DNA of 64,000 nucleotides, taken from Candidatus Magnetocorallium paracelense. GTDB taxonomy: Bacteria; Nitrospirota; Thermodesulfovibrionia; Thermodesulfovibrionales; Magnetobacteriaceae. The stretch lies in the NCBI GenBank assembly GCA_029001845.1, contig JAREWP010000090.1, forward strand, positions 124,001 through 188,000, in the 5' to 3' direction. Below, piece after piece: positions 1 through 8,450 of this stretch (the stretch's first letter is position 1; each line of letters begins with the position of its first letter). The translations under genes and the position numbers were made by a program. The notes beneath the pieces are model-generated. The model was not told where the DNA came from and did no database searches. It worked only from the letters and a program-made list of their open reading frames with translations.

Positions 1-59
1 AATGATATCTTGCACCGGCACATATTGATTTTATCAACTATATCAACAAGATAAGACAT
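1..59 (-). CDS. 5' end of an unidentified gene running off the window
   Basis: On the minus strand an ATG at 59-57 opens a frame that stays open to the window edge (19 codons, beginning MSYLVDIVDKINMC). A good GGAGG ribosome binding site sits about seven bases upstream (complement of the CCTCC near 66-70). The spacing and the open frame are the only evidence; the product cannot be named. It would be divergent from the HTH gene at 249. Confidence 0.4.
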   Translation of the reverse strand, partial: MSYLVDIVDKINMCRCKIS

Positions 60-248
60 ATTAAACCTCCTAAATTAGAATTTATTGTTAAGACCTGAAT
101 TGTATGTCATTTGATCAATTTTAACTATTGTTCCATATCGTCATCTTTAATTCCTTATTGTAACTTGTTGTAACACAGTTCTTTGTATAAGTCAATACAT
201 GCAGGTAGTATTTTTGACAGTGAGGAATAAAAGGGAATATAATTACTT

Positions 249-428
249 ATGGATAAATTACTTTCAGTTAACGAAACAATGAGTATTCTTAATATATCCA
301 GGCAAACTATTTATAGGCTTATAAAGCAGGGAAAGCTACTTCCTATAAAGATTGGAAGAAAAACATTATTTAAGGAAGAGGATCTTAAAAAATTTATTGA
401 AGAAAGTAGAACAATACCTCCTTCGTGA
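249..428 (+). CDS. Excisionase-like helix-turn-helix DNA-binding protein (59 aa)
   Basis: A complete 59-residue frame starting at ATG 249. The sequence has the form of the HTH_17/excisionase (MerR-like) family: an N-terminal helix with SVNETMSILNISRQTIYRLI, the wing-like LLPIKIGRKTLFKEED and a final helix KKFIEES. Proteins of this family bind DNA as small regulators, often next to mobile or toxin-antitoxin genes. An AGGGA about a dozen bases upstream is a weak ribosome site. Its TGA overlaps a GTG that opens a 20-codon frame, which in turn overlaps the DUF4258 gene, so the three frames look translationally coupled. The family assignment is strong; the regulatory target is unknown. Confidence 0.75.
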   Translation: MDKLLSVNETMSILNISRQTIYRLIKQGKLLPIKIGRKTLFKEEDLKKFIEESRTIPPS

Positions 429-487
429 AAGAATTAGACATAATAATAAATCAAAAGACAGCCAAAGTAAAAATAAATGATGCATAA
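425..487 (+). CDS. Possible 20-codon coupled micro-ORF
   Basis: GTG at 425 overlaps the stop of the HTH gene (GTGA). The frame runs 20 codons to TAA at 485-487, which overlaps the ATG of the next gene (TAATG). The peptide would be (M/V)KELDIIINQKTAKVKINDA. Both junctions are textbook coupling overlaps, but there is no independent sign that the peptide is made. It may be the remnant of a longer gene. Confidence 0.25.
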   Translation: MKELDIIINQKTAKVKINDA

Positions 488-726
488 TGAAAAGTGAGTG
501 TATTCTACCAGGCAATCCATTAGAGTTTATTCGTCAATGCGTTAAACAACAAAGAGTTCTATGGACATATCACATCAACATGCGGTTGAAGGAAAGGAGT
601 ATCTCCAGAAAAGCTATCATTGAGTCTGTTATATCGTATGAAATCATTGAAGAGTATCCCGATGATAAGTATTTTCCGAAATCAGGTCACATATCGGATT
701 ATGACATTCTGGTCATTACAGGATAA
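487..726 (+). CDS. DUF4258-type small protein, C-terminus probably damaged
   Basis: The 79-residue product has the DUF4258 signature: WTYHINMRLKERSISRKAI followed by an IIEEYPDDKYFPKSG segment. DUF4258 proteins are often the putative toxin half of a two-gene module with a YgiT/MqsA-type zinc-finger HTH antitoxin. No such antitoxin follows here. The usual C-terminal strand (an ILVI.. stretch, then ITxYxPD and W) is cut by a stop at 724. Fragments resembling it appear in other frames just downstream (LITIAYG near 735-765, YPNYFKYENTYLWND near 770-822), which suggests frameshifting. The family call is good; activity is doubtful. Confidence 0.6.
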   Translation: MKSECILPGNPLEFIRQCVKQQRVLWTYHINMRLKERSISRKAIIESVISYEIIEEYPDDKYFPKSGHISDYDILVITG

Positions 727-1042
727 AAAAGATACCGTTGATAACAATAGCCTATGGGAAGAAATAACTACCCCAATTATTTTAAATATGAAAACACTTA
801 TCTATGGAATGATACTGAGTGAGTTGCTATGGAGTTGTCAACAACTTTAAATAGCATTTTCAGCCCCAAAACTGTAACTCTAAGCCTTAATTTAAGGCTA
901 TTTTGGGTGGTAAATCAAATAAATTCAATATATTAGAGTGGTCCGACCCCGGATGGCCGGAAGCATCGCGTTATAATAATGATATAATTAAGGTATAATA
1001 AGTAATACGAGTTTATGTTCGCTTTATTAAGGAGGGGTAGCC
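727..1042. other. Intergenic region with decayed DUF4258 tail, a palindrome and a candidate promoter
   Basis: The first 100 bases hold the possible frame-shifted DUF4258 tail. A perfect 8-base inverted repeat with a one-base centre lies at 883-899. The stretch 971-1000 contains three TATAAT hexamers (972, 983, 994), a plausible -10 region for the LVIVD gene, but no convincing -35 box is seen. An AAGGAGGGG ribosome site lies just before the ATG at 1043. Confidence 0.35.
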
Positions 1043-2581
1043 ATGAAAAGCATGATAAATAAAAGTAAATTGTTGTTAGTACTTTTTACGGGATTTTTCC
1101 TTGTTCACACACTCATCGCCGATTGTTCGGCCCAAATAACTCCTGATGGATCCGTGGACACCCATGGTGATGCATTGAGTGTATATGTCTCAGGCGCATA
1201 TGCTTATGTGGCGGTTGGAGATAAGGGATTGCAGGTAATTGACATAGCCGCACCGGCTGATCCAAAGATAGTAGCCACCGTAAATACTCCCGGTTACGCA
1301 TGGCATGTACATGTCTCAGGCAATTACGCTTATGTGGCCGATGGCTCCAAAGGCTTACTGGTGATTGACATCAGCACACCGGATAGTCCAACGATAGCAG
1401 GCGCCGGAGATACTCTCGGTTATGCATCTGATGTCTATGTCTCAGGCAGCTATGCGTATGTGGCGGCCGGTGATAGAGGCTTACAGGTGATTGACATAAC
1501 CACCCCGAATAGTCCGACAAGAGTAGCCGGTATACTCGATGATGTTGGTCATAGTACAACTGATGTATATGTAGAAGGCGCAATCGCTTATGCAATAACT
1601 TTTGGTAGCAGCACCCGTAGTTCCCGTTACGCTAAAGTGACTGGTCCAAATACTCCCCATGAATATCATTCGGTATGGTTGATAGATATAAGCGATCCCT
1701 TAAATCCAACGAAGTCAAATTCCTTCTCATCGTCTAAAAATAGCGTGTCTCCAATAGATGATGTGTATGTCACAGACAATTACTTTTACATAACAAGTTA
1801 CTACTATGATGAAGCGACAGGCTTAAACTATGGCCTCTTCGAGGTGATAAAGGTAAGCGATCTGACGACAACCGGTACAGCGCTCACTCCCGGCTATGCA
1901 CGAGGTATATATGTGGCAGGCAAATACGCTTATGTGGCGGATGGGGATGAGGGATTACAGGTGCTTGACATAGGCAACCCGGAGAGACCGACGATAGTGG
2001 GAAATGCGGACATCCCCGGTGATGCACATGGTGTATATGTGGCAGGCAATTACAGTTATGTAACGGCTGACAGTTACCTTTACGTTATAGAAACAGGATT
2101 CGAAAGCAGTGGCGCTTCATCCCCGGTAACAAGGGTAGTACAGGCATTGGCGGCCGGTGATGTAACAATCACGGAAACGATTGACCTTTCCGATTTTGCC
2201 GGGGAGATATACGTGGATGGTGATTTTGCGTATGCAGCAGACGGTGAAAAGGGCATACACGTGATAGACGTACGTGATCCGTCGAATTTCGTGCAAGTGG
2301 GTTATGTTGACACACCGGGCCATGCGTACGATATATACGCAGATGGTGATTACGCCTTTGTGGCTGACGGTCTTCACGGCCTTCTGGTATTGAACGTGTC
2401 CGATCCCTATAATCCGGGGATAATTAATACCCTGGACCTGGGAGGCAACGCTAAACGCATCAGGGCATCAGGCGGCCGGGTCTATGTAACCAATGACGGA
2501 TACATTCAGATATTGGACATAAGCGAGCCCGGCAAACCCGTACTGCCCGGCAGTGCCGGGGATTGGGAGATAATTCATTAA
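1043..2581 (+). CDS. Secreted LVIVD-repeat beta-propeller protein (512 aa)
   Basis: The protein begins with a signal peptide (Lys-rich start, hydrophobic residues about 9-26, then CSA|Q). About ten LVIVD-type repeats of roughly 42 residues follow, of the form YAYVA.GDKGLQVIDI..P, which are known to form beta-propeller blades. Two repeats (about residues 180-290) are expanded and irregular, and one near residue 350 carries a long insertion. LVIVD proteins are surface or periplasmic and have no assigned enzyme activity. The start is fixed by the strong AAGGAGGGG site. The next gene begins 13 bases after the stop with its own Shine-Dalgarno, so the two are probably co-transcribed paralogues. Confidence 0.85.
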   Translation: MKSMINKSKLLLVLFTGFFLVHTLIADCSAQITPDGSVDTHGDALSVYVSGAYAYVAVGDKGLQVIDIAAPADPKIVATVNTPGYAWHVHVSGNYAYVADGSKGLLVIDISTPDSPTIAGAGDTLGYASDVYVSGSYAYVAAGDRGLQVIDITTPNSPTRVAGILDDVGHSTTDVYVEGAIAYAITFGSSTRSSRYAKVTGPNTPHEYHSVWLIDISDPLNPTKSNSFSSSKNSVSPIDDVYVTDNYFYITSYYYDEATGLNYGLFEVIKVSDLTTTGTALTPGYARGIYVAGKYAYVADGDEGLQVLDIGNPERPTIVGNADIPGDAHGVYVAGNYSYVTADSYLYVIETGFESSGASSPVTRVVQALAAGDVTITETIDLSDFAGEIYVDGDFAYAADGEKGIHVIDVRDPSNFVQVGYVDTPGHAYDIYADGDYAFVADGLHGLLVLNVSDPYNPGIINTLDLGGNAKRIRASGGRVYVTNDGYIQILDISEPGKPVLPGSAGDWEIIH

Positions 2582-2594
2582 AGGAGGGATAACC

Positions 2595-3575
2595 ATGAAA
2601 TGCATGAAAAGTAAGACCAAATTGTTTTTAGTGATTTTTACGTGTCTTTTTCTTGTTCACACCTTTGGCGTCAATTGTTCTGCCCAAAAAGTGGGCAGCG
2701 TGGACATCTCCGGCTGGACATATAATGTATATGTCCAAGGCAATTACGCTTATGTGACGAATGATTACTACGGCATACAGGTTATTGACATTAGTAACCC
2801 ACAGAGTCCAAGGATAGTGGCCACCGTGGCCACAGATGATAGCGCACACGGTGTATACGCTACAGGCAACTACGCTTATGTGGCGGCTAAATACGCCGGC
2901 TTACAGGTGATTAAGATTAGCGACCCCACTTCTCCAACGATAGTGGGCGCCGTGGTCACTAATGATTCCGCAGATGATGTATATGTCTCAGGCAATTATG
3001 CTTATGTGGCGACTTCTGCCTGGCGCGTACATGTGATTGACATTAGCAACCCCTATAGTCCAACATTAGCCGCGACCGTGTACACTGACGGTGAGGCCGC
3101 AGGTGTATATGTCTCAGGCAACTACGCTTATGTGGGAGGGAGCGGCTTACATGTGATTGACATTAGCGACCCCACTGTTCCAACGAAAGTGGGCACTGTG
3201 GACACTGACGGTTGGGTATACGATGTATATATCACAGGCAATTACGCTTATGTGGCGGTTGGAGATAAGGGTTTACAGGTGATTGACATTAGCGATCCCA
3301 CTGTTCCAACGAAAGAGGGCGCTCTGTTCACTCCCGATACCACAATTGGTGTATACGTGGCAGGCAACTACGCTTATGTTGGGGATCAGGATCAGGATTA
3401 TTACTCTAATAAGGGCGGCTTACATGTGATTGACATTAGCGACCCGACTGCTCCAACGAAAGTGGACACCGTGTACACCGGCGGTGATGTAGATGATGTA
3501 TATGTCTCAGGCAACTACGCTTATGTGCTGCAACTTTTCAACGGCTTACTGGTGATTGACATTAGCATTCATTAA
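2595..3575 (+). CDS. Secreted seven-repeat LVIVD beta-propeller protein (326 aa)
   Basis: A paralogue of the upstream gene. It has a signal peptide (residues 1-31, ending NCSAQ) and exactly seven repeats of the form NYAYV...GLQVIDISDP..PT, which would fill one seven-bladed propeller with nothing left over. Repeats are much more alike here than in the first protein, pointing to recent repeat amplification or gene conversion. The AAGGAGGG ribosome site overlaps the end of the upstream gene. Secretion and fold are well supported; the ligand is unknown. Confidence 0.85.
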   Translation: MKCMKSKTKLFLVIFTCLFLVHTFGVNCSAQKVGSVDISGWTYNVYVQGNYAYVTNDYYGIQVIDISNPQSPRIVATVATDDSAHGVYATGNYAYVAAKYAGLQVIKISDPTSPTIVGAVVTNDSADDVYVSGNYAYVATSAWRVHVIDISNPYSPTLAATVYTDGEAAGVYVSGNYAYVGGSGLHVIDISDPTVPTKVGTVDTDGWVYDVYITGNYAYVAVGDKGLQVIDISDPTVPTKEGALFTPDTTIGVYVAGNYAYVGDQDQDYYSNKGGLHVIDISDPTAPTKVDTVYTGGDVDDVYVSGNYAYVLQLFNGLLVIDISIH

Positions 3576-3654
3576 CTACTTTGCTTCTCTTTTTGGTTTT
3601 TTTTTAAAAAAAGTTTTCTAAAAGCAAATTCCTGTCATTTCATCATTAGATTAT

Positions 3655-3677
3655 GTAGGGGCGAACCTGTGTGTTCG
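3655..3677 (+). repeat. GTAGGGGC-type dispersed hairpin repeat, copy 1
   Basis: This stretch has the form GTAGGGGCGAACCTGTGTG followed by TTCG. The same unit recurs at 39579-39604 and, inverted, at 39652-39676. The rest of the gap 3576-3899 is AT-rich, with runs of T and A near 3590-3615 and no recognisable gene. Confidence 0.6.
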
Positions 3678-3899
3678 TTCCGGTCGACATTCTATTTGTC
3701 GGGCCATGTGTTTATTCGCCACCGTAAGTAACACCCTTTACTGAATGCTCACGAATAATAAATTTCGAAGGGAAAAGACTTCATGATTCGACATTTCTTT
3801 TTTGATATTCGATATTCAATCCTATATTTTTATTTGCACCACTGTTTCCCATGCACTGTGCTATAATACCCAAGCGCAACAAGTATCTGTAAAAGGCCT

Positions 3900-4868
3900 G
3901 TGACGACTTATAATAGTGAACACAATCAACTCCCTGCATGTATCGTAGTGCATAATCCCTACAGGGCGAACTCTCTCCGCTATATCAGCGACAAAAACAA
4001 GGACGTTTTTCTTTATACCGAGCGGCCTGATCCCGAGATTTTCAGCATCGAACATGAGGTCTTTTGCCGTACCATCGAGGCAAATGCAGTCACGACGATC
4101 GAGTTGACAGAACTGTTGAAGGCAAGCCCCTATGTCTCTCAGTTATTGCACCTCCTATCAGTCAATCCGAATCAGGTCTACACCCGTGACGCTCTGATTA
4201 CCTTTCCCTGGGCGCCGGATCATTGTCTGATAAGTGTGATGAAAGAGCCTGTTCGAAGGGTGGAGTCCATTGTTATGCGCGAGGCCGCGCGATTAACAGG
4301 CCTCAGGGAGATCGTGCAAATACCGCAGGATATTTACCTTGAGGGTGGAGACACCATTCCGATCGTCATGGATGGCAGGAGGTTTTTACTTACAGGGTAT
4401 GGCAGAAGGACGTCGGAAGATGCTTTATATTTTTTACAAAAGCATTTGATACCCGATTATGCGGACGCTGTTTTTGGCATAAAGCTGGCGGACTGGCGTA
4501 TCAATCTGGACGGCGGTCTTGTACCCGTAAGTTCCGACCTGATGGTGTGCCATCCCGATAGTCTGCTTTCCGGTATACTGCTCACCAAGAGGGGGGAAGA
4601 AAAAATAGCGGATCCCCTTGGATTTATGGAGGAGATGGGATGTAAGGCTGTAACGGTAACCAGGGAAGAATCTGTTTGGAAGCAGTCCTGTAACATATTG
4701 TGCCTGTCCGGAGGCAGACTGGTGATGTACGATCTGTCGCCTGATGTGGAAAACAGAATAAGAGCGGCCGGCGGAATCGATATTTTCACGGTGAGCGGTA
4801 AGGAACTGGTAAAGGGCAGGGGCGGATGCAGGTGTATGAGCAGGCCTGTTTATAAAGATTTTTCGTAA
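3900..4868 (+). CDS. Arginine-deiminase-like protein (amidinotransferase fold) lacking the catalytic His
   Basis: The 322-residue product aligns by motif with the arginine deiminase/amidinotransferase superfamily. It has an N-terminal TTYNSEHNQLPACIVVHNP start, YTRD (94-97), EGGD (148-151) and a C-terminal GRGGCRCMSRPV block with the nucleophile position at Cys312. In the family the motif HLDxxF supplies the catalytic His. Here the matching block is INLDGGLVPV (201-210), so Asn202 stands where His is expected. The protein may be inactive on guanidines or use a different mechanism. The GTG start at 3900 matches the usual N-terminus of the family; no ATG is available and the ribosome site is weak. 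It precedes a solute-binding protein, which could bring a substrate. The TAA stop lies inside a dispersed repeat. Confidence 0.75.
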   Translation: MTTYNSEHNQLPACIVVHNPYRANSLRYISDKNKDVFLYTERPDPEIFSIEHEVFCRTIEANAVTTIELTELLKASPYVSQLLHLLSVNPNQVYTRDALITFPWAPDHCLISVMKEPVRRVESIVMREAARLTGLREIVQIPQDIYLEGGDTIPIVMDGRRFLLTGYGRRTSEDALYFLQKHLIPDYADAVFGIKLADWRINLDGGLVPVSSDLMVCHPDSLLSGILLTKRGEEKIADPLGFMEEMGCKAVTVTREESVWKQSCNILCLSGGRLVMYDLSPDVENRIRAAGGIDIFTVSGKELVKGRGGCRCMSRPVYKDFS

Positions 4869-4950
4869 CGACTCTGGTATTTAGACTGAAGCAAGAATCA
4901 AATGACTTGGGAGCGTTCGCTAATAGCTGAAGGCTGACTGCTGCTTTCGG
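4865..4950. repeat. GTAAC/CTGAAG dispersed repeat, copy A
   Basis: It starts GTAACGACTCTGGTATTTAG followed by ACTGAAG. This matches the ends of the elements at 44554-44700 and 23207-23334. Its other end (GCTGAAGGCTGACTGCTG) instead resembles the right end of the 33391-33549 element, so this copy looks chimeric or rearranged. The TAA of the deiminase-like gene is formed by the element. Confidence 0.5.
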
Positions 4951-5009
4951 TTTAAAACATACCCCTGAACCCTTTGAAGGGTTATATCATTCATTAAAGG
5001 AGTTTTTTT

Positions 5010-6251
5010 ATGCATATATGTAGTACGAAAATAAACGTTGTATTCATGATTTTGGTTGTTTTTATGGTTTGTCTTTTATTGTCCTGTGGAGACGGCGGTG
5101 GCTCGGACGGGGAAAGAACCATAACCTTTTCAGCTCTGTTGCCGATATCCGGAGCAACAGGGGCCTTTACTACATCCGGCGAAAGTTCGAGCACGGCCAT
5201 AGAGCTGGCCGTATCGGATGTAAACGATTATTTGACGGAAAATGGCGCGGGGTTCAAGATCACGGTTATGGAAAAAGACACTCAGGCCGATCCGTCTATT
5301 GCCTTTGAAAAGGCGGAAGAGTCCGCTGCGGAGGGTGTGAAGGTCATCATAGGGCCGCTGACCAGTGCGGAAGCAGAGGAACTGCTGCCATGGGCGAATG
5401 AGAATCAAGTCTTGATGATCAGTCCTTCCAGCACTGCCCCGTCCCTTGCAATAGAGGATGACAACCTCTTCAGACTGTGTACTGATGACGTAAATCAAGC
5501 AGCCGCCACTGTTCAGAAGTTTGTCATAGACGGCATTAAGACAGTAGTGCCTGTATGGAGAAACGACATATACGGCAGCGAGCTGATTGAACAAGTGCGG
5601 AGTGCATTTCATGAGGAGGAAGAGGGCGAACCGACAAGGACGGTAACTACAGGCGTAAGCTACGCCCCTGACACTACTGATTTTACATCCGTTGCCGCCG
5701 CCTTGAACAGCGCGCTTTCCGATGCTTTAACTGAAAACGAGGCTCACGAGACTGCTGTTTATTTAATATCCTTTGACGAAGCAGGGGATATCATCAAAAA
5801 GGTAAAGGACGATCCGGTGCTTTCTTCGGTCAACTGGTATGCAAGCGACAGCACTGCTTTGAATCACGAGTTCACAACAGATGACGATGTTGCCGATTTC
5901 GCGCTGGCTACTCATTTAACCGCCCCCCTATACCATGTGGACTCCGACGAATCCGCCGTTGTGTCGAGTGCGATAGAGGAAGTCATCGGACGTGAACCGG
6001 ACTCTTTTACACTGATCGCATATGATGCGGTATGGGTGGCTGCAATGGCTTATCTCTCAGCTGGAACGTATGCCGATACGGAGACTCTAAAGGCGCAGAT
6101 ACTTGTAACCGCAGAGGAGCACCAGGGAATAACGGGATGGACAATACTGAATAACGCCGGAGACAGAGAATACGGCAGTTACTCCTTTTGGCAGATACAG
6201 GAGAGTGAAGGTCAGATTCAGTGGGTAAAGGTCTACTGGTATCACGGATGA
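5010..6251 (+). CDS. ABC-transporter substrate-binding lipoprotein (branched-chain amino acid/amide family)
   Basis: A 413-residue lipoprotein: hydrophobic residues 8-24, then the lipobox LLSC with Cys26, and a GGG linker. The mature part has the periplasmic-binding-protein type 1 (LivJ/urea-binding) layout: ITFSALLPISGATGAF near the start, a GVKVIIGPLTSAEAEEL block, the LMISPSSTAPSL block, VPVWRNDIYGSEL and FTLIAYDAVWVAAMAYL. Such proteins capture amino acids, amides or urea for an ABC importer. No permease or ATPase gene is nearby, so it is either an orphan or a sensor partner. An AAAGGAG ribosome site precedes the ATG. Confidence 0.85.
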   Translation: MHICSTKINVVFMILVVFMVCLLLSCGDGGGSDGERTITFSALLPISGATGAFTTSGESSSTAIELAVSDVNDYLTENGAGFKITVMEKDTQADPSIAFEKAEESAAEGVKVIIGPLTSAEAEELLPWANENQVLMISPSSTAPSLAIEDDNLFRLCTDDVNQAAATVQKFVIDGIKTVVPVWRNDIYGSELIEQVRSAFHEEEEGEPTRTVTTGVSYAPDTTDFTSVAAALNSALSDALTENEAHETAVYLISFDEAGDIIKKVKDDPVLSSVNWYASDSTALNHEFTTDDDVADFALATHLTAPLYHVDSDESAVVSSAIEEVIGREPDSFTLIAYDAVWVAAMAYLSAGTYADTETLKAQILVTAEEHQGITGWTILNNAGDREYGSYSFWQIQESEGQIQWVKVYWYHG

Positions 6252-6425
6252 TAAAAGTCGGGGATAGAGTGTTATCATCCTAACCCGGCGTAGCGGTCAC
6301 CAGACAAGTTTTTTTACCACAGATTACACAAATTACACTGATATCGAAAAAATAAATAATCTGTGTAATCCTTTGATCCATGATCCCCGTGAAGTGTTAC
6401 AAAATTTTAACCTTAAAAGGAAACA

Positions 6426-6530
6426 ACAGACCTTTCCGGTTTTGCAGGGGAGGTATTCATAGATGGCGACTTTGCCTATGCCGCAGATGGTGAAAAGGGC
6501 ATACGTTTGATAGACATTAGTAATCCATAA
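6426..6530 (+). pseudogene. Fragment of an LVIVD-repeat gene
   Basis: Thirty-four codons ending in TAA encode one LVIVD repeat (TDLSGFAGEVFIDGDF, then AYAADGEKGIRLIDISNP). They match repeat 8 of the protein at 1043 (IDLSDFAGEIYVDGDF..). No start codon or upstream repeat remains, so this is the 3' relic of a third LVIVD gene. Upstream in the same gap (about 6310-6370) is a stretch of the form ACCACAGATTACACAAATTA, with a partly complementary ATCTGTGTAATCC. Confidence 0.75.
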
Positions 6531-6552
6531 AGATTCATCTGTCACCATTGAG

Positions 6553-7470
6553 ATGAGTAATCATATCGAATATCGGGAACAGAGCATATTGCAGCAGCAG
6601 GAGAAGGCTGTTTTTACTGGTTTTATTGTGGGTCTCATCCCGATGCCTCCGAGTATTATAGCAATTTTTCTGGCCAACTCCCTGACAATCGTGGCCGATA
6701 CGATCCGGTGCGGCCTGGAAACCTTTGTCATATACCTTTCCTGGGCCACGCTGCGGAAGATTCGCAAGGGCCGTACCGGCCACTACGACTACGGTTTCGG
6801 CAAAGTCGAGGGCCTGGTCGGTATAGGTGTGGCCCTTACGATGATCGTCTCTTTCACCATAATCACGACCGGATCGATTAACAGGTTTTTCAATCCGGTG
6901 ACCGTAAAAGGCGGCGGGATGATACTTTATATCCTGCTTGTTGCGCCTTTTTTCGTTATTAACACGAGGTTGTTTATCAGATACCTTCACCTTTCGAAAG
7001 GGAAAGCTTCTCCCATACTTGAATCCCAGTGGCGGTTGTTTTTAACCAAATCAATGGGTAACCTCAGTGTTCTGGTTTCTCTGGGAATCGGCGTGGTTTT
7101 TACGAATCATGGCTGGGCCAAATATGCAGACCCGGCGGGCTCTATTGTACTGTCCGGTTTTATTTTATATTCCGCCTATAATATAGTTTCCAAGTCTGTA
7201 TTCGACCTTGCGGACAGGACCCTGGACGAGTCCAACCAGATGATGATCACCACCGAACTGGCGCGGTATTTTGATGTTTACGAACAGTTTCACGGCGTTC
7301 GTTCGAGGCGGTCCGGCAAAAAGGTTTTTATCGAGATTTTTCTTGAATTCAACGAGGAGTGCATAATGAAAGAAGTACAGGCAAGCATTGACGAGTTGAA
7401 GACCTCCATGGAAGAGAAAATCGAAGGAAGCGAAGTGTGGATCATACCGACCAGAGCCGGGATTGTGTAA
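6553..7470 (+). CDS. CDF-like cation transporter with altered metal site
   Basis: A 305-residue membrane protein. It has the cation diffusion facilitator layout: about six hydrophobic segments, the signature YDYGFGKVEGLVGI after TM2 (78-91), and a cytoplasmic C-terminal domain (about 225-305) ending in an IEIFLEF.. metallochaperone-like fold. Classical CDF proteins bind zinc with Asp-x3-Asp in TM2 and His-x3-Asp in TM5. Here the TM2 pair appears as Asp49/Cys53, and the TM5 pair as Lys166/Asn170 (TKSMGN). The transported ion is therefore uncertain. The start at ATG 6553 has only a weak ribosome site. The gene sits directly after an LVIVD gene relic. Confidence 0.75.
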   Translation: MSNHIEYREQSILQQQEKAVFTGFIVGLIPMPPSIIAIFLANSLTIVADTIRCGLETFVIYLSWATLRKIRKGRTGHYDYGFGKVEGLVGIGVALTMIVSFTIITTGSINRFFNPVTVKGGGMILYILLVAPFFVINTRLFIRYLHLSKGKASPILESQWRLFLTKSMGNLSVLVSLGIGVVFTNHGWAKYADPAGSIVLSGFILYSAYNIVSKSVFDLADRTLDESNQMMITTELARYFDVYEQFHGVRSRRSGKKVFIEIFLEFNEECIMKEVQASIDELKTSMEEKIEGSEVWIIPTRAGIV

Positions 7471-7924
7471 CTTCAGAACTTAGTAAAATAAATTTAGACA
7501 AGAGGGGGCGGACCACAGAAAATCCTTTAAAAACAAAGCTCTATGGTTGAAAACATACTGAGTTATGAGTAAGATTTCGATTTTTATGAAGACAGGATGT
7601 CCTTTACTGAACGTCCATCTTTAAACTTATAGGTCGACTTTTCAGGCATAATATTTGCTAATTTAATATGGCAGATAACCGGCAGGTTAACGCCAAGGCA
7701 AACAAAACCTTAATGTCCTTATAGACTTACGCAATTTTCATACCTGCACTCCGACAAACTTCTTAAAACCCAGCGGCCTAAAGCATTTATACTCATGATC
7801 TCACGGATAATAACTTGATCGCATAGGAATTTTTATTTTTTTTTATGCGGTTTTGCGAGAAATCGGAATTTTAGAAAAAAGGATTCATCTGTCTTAACAA
7901 CGTTCGAATTCATACAAAACAAAG

Positions 7925-8036
7925 CGTCATTCCCGCAGTCCCTTAAGCTGGAAACCGGCGTTTTTGAACACCTTCCATAACATGTTTTCTTCTTCCCGAA
8001 CTCCGGATTCCCGCTTAAGGGACTGCGGGAATGACG
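7925..8036. repeat. Long perfect inverted repeat (24-base arms)
   Basis: The arms at 7925-7948 and 8013-8036 are perfect reverse complements (beginning CGTCATTCCCGCAGTCCC), with a 64-base loop. The CGTCATTCCCGC form is typical of small REP-like elements. A degraded half-copy may lie near 54985-55003 (AAAGGGACTTCGGGAATGA). The remainder of 7471-8397 shows no gene. Confidence 0.65.
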
Positions 8037-8397
8037 GTATCTTATTTTTGAAACCATAAGTTATTAAGACAGTTGAAAGCCAAACATGAACAGCTAATCA
8101 GCTTAAAAAAGTCCGTCCGAAGAACGTTAACTTGATACTGAAAAAAACATATATGATGAATTTTTTCTTGCAAAAACTCCACCGGTTTAGGTTATACTGT
8201 AGAATGAATTGTAAGACATGAATCTGTCCACGGAAAAGATGGTATGAATTTAGGTTATCCCTTTTTTGTTCTGAAATTTGAGAATAGAAAGACGCCTGCA
8301 TTGGAAGTAGCAGGTGCTTTTAAATGCAAAACAATATATAAATGTATTATTTTTTAAAGAGGGCTTGCTTTTAATGTACTCTTTATGATACATTTAT

Positions 8398-8424
8398 TTG
8401 CAATTAAATTCTAAATAATTGCAA
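8398..8424. promoter_or_regulatory. Candidate operator of the XRE regulator
   Basis: A perfect inverted repeat TTGCAATTA (8398-8406) / TAATTGCAA (8416-8424) with a nine-base spacer lies 26 bases before the regulator start. An overlapping direct repeat of the form TTGCAAnnnAAATTCTAAA occurs twice (8398-8415, 8419-8436). Autoregulation by the XRE protein is the natural guess. Confidence 0.45.
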
Positions 8425-8450
8425 CAAAATTCTAAAATAGGTGAGTAGAT

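Noticed and set aside
620-850. 76-codon plus-strand frame
   Set aside because: Overlaps the DUF4258 gene in another frame; only its end might be a decayed DUF4258 tail.
1043-3575. CRISPR-like regular repeats
   Set aside because: The periodic units encode LVIVD protein repeats and vary at the DNA level; no direct repeats with unique spacers.
5130-5612. 160-codon minus-strand frame
   Set aside because: Antisense to the clearly coding solute-binding lipoprotein.
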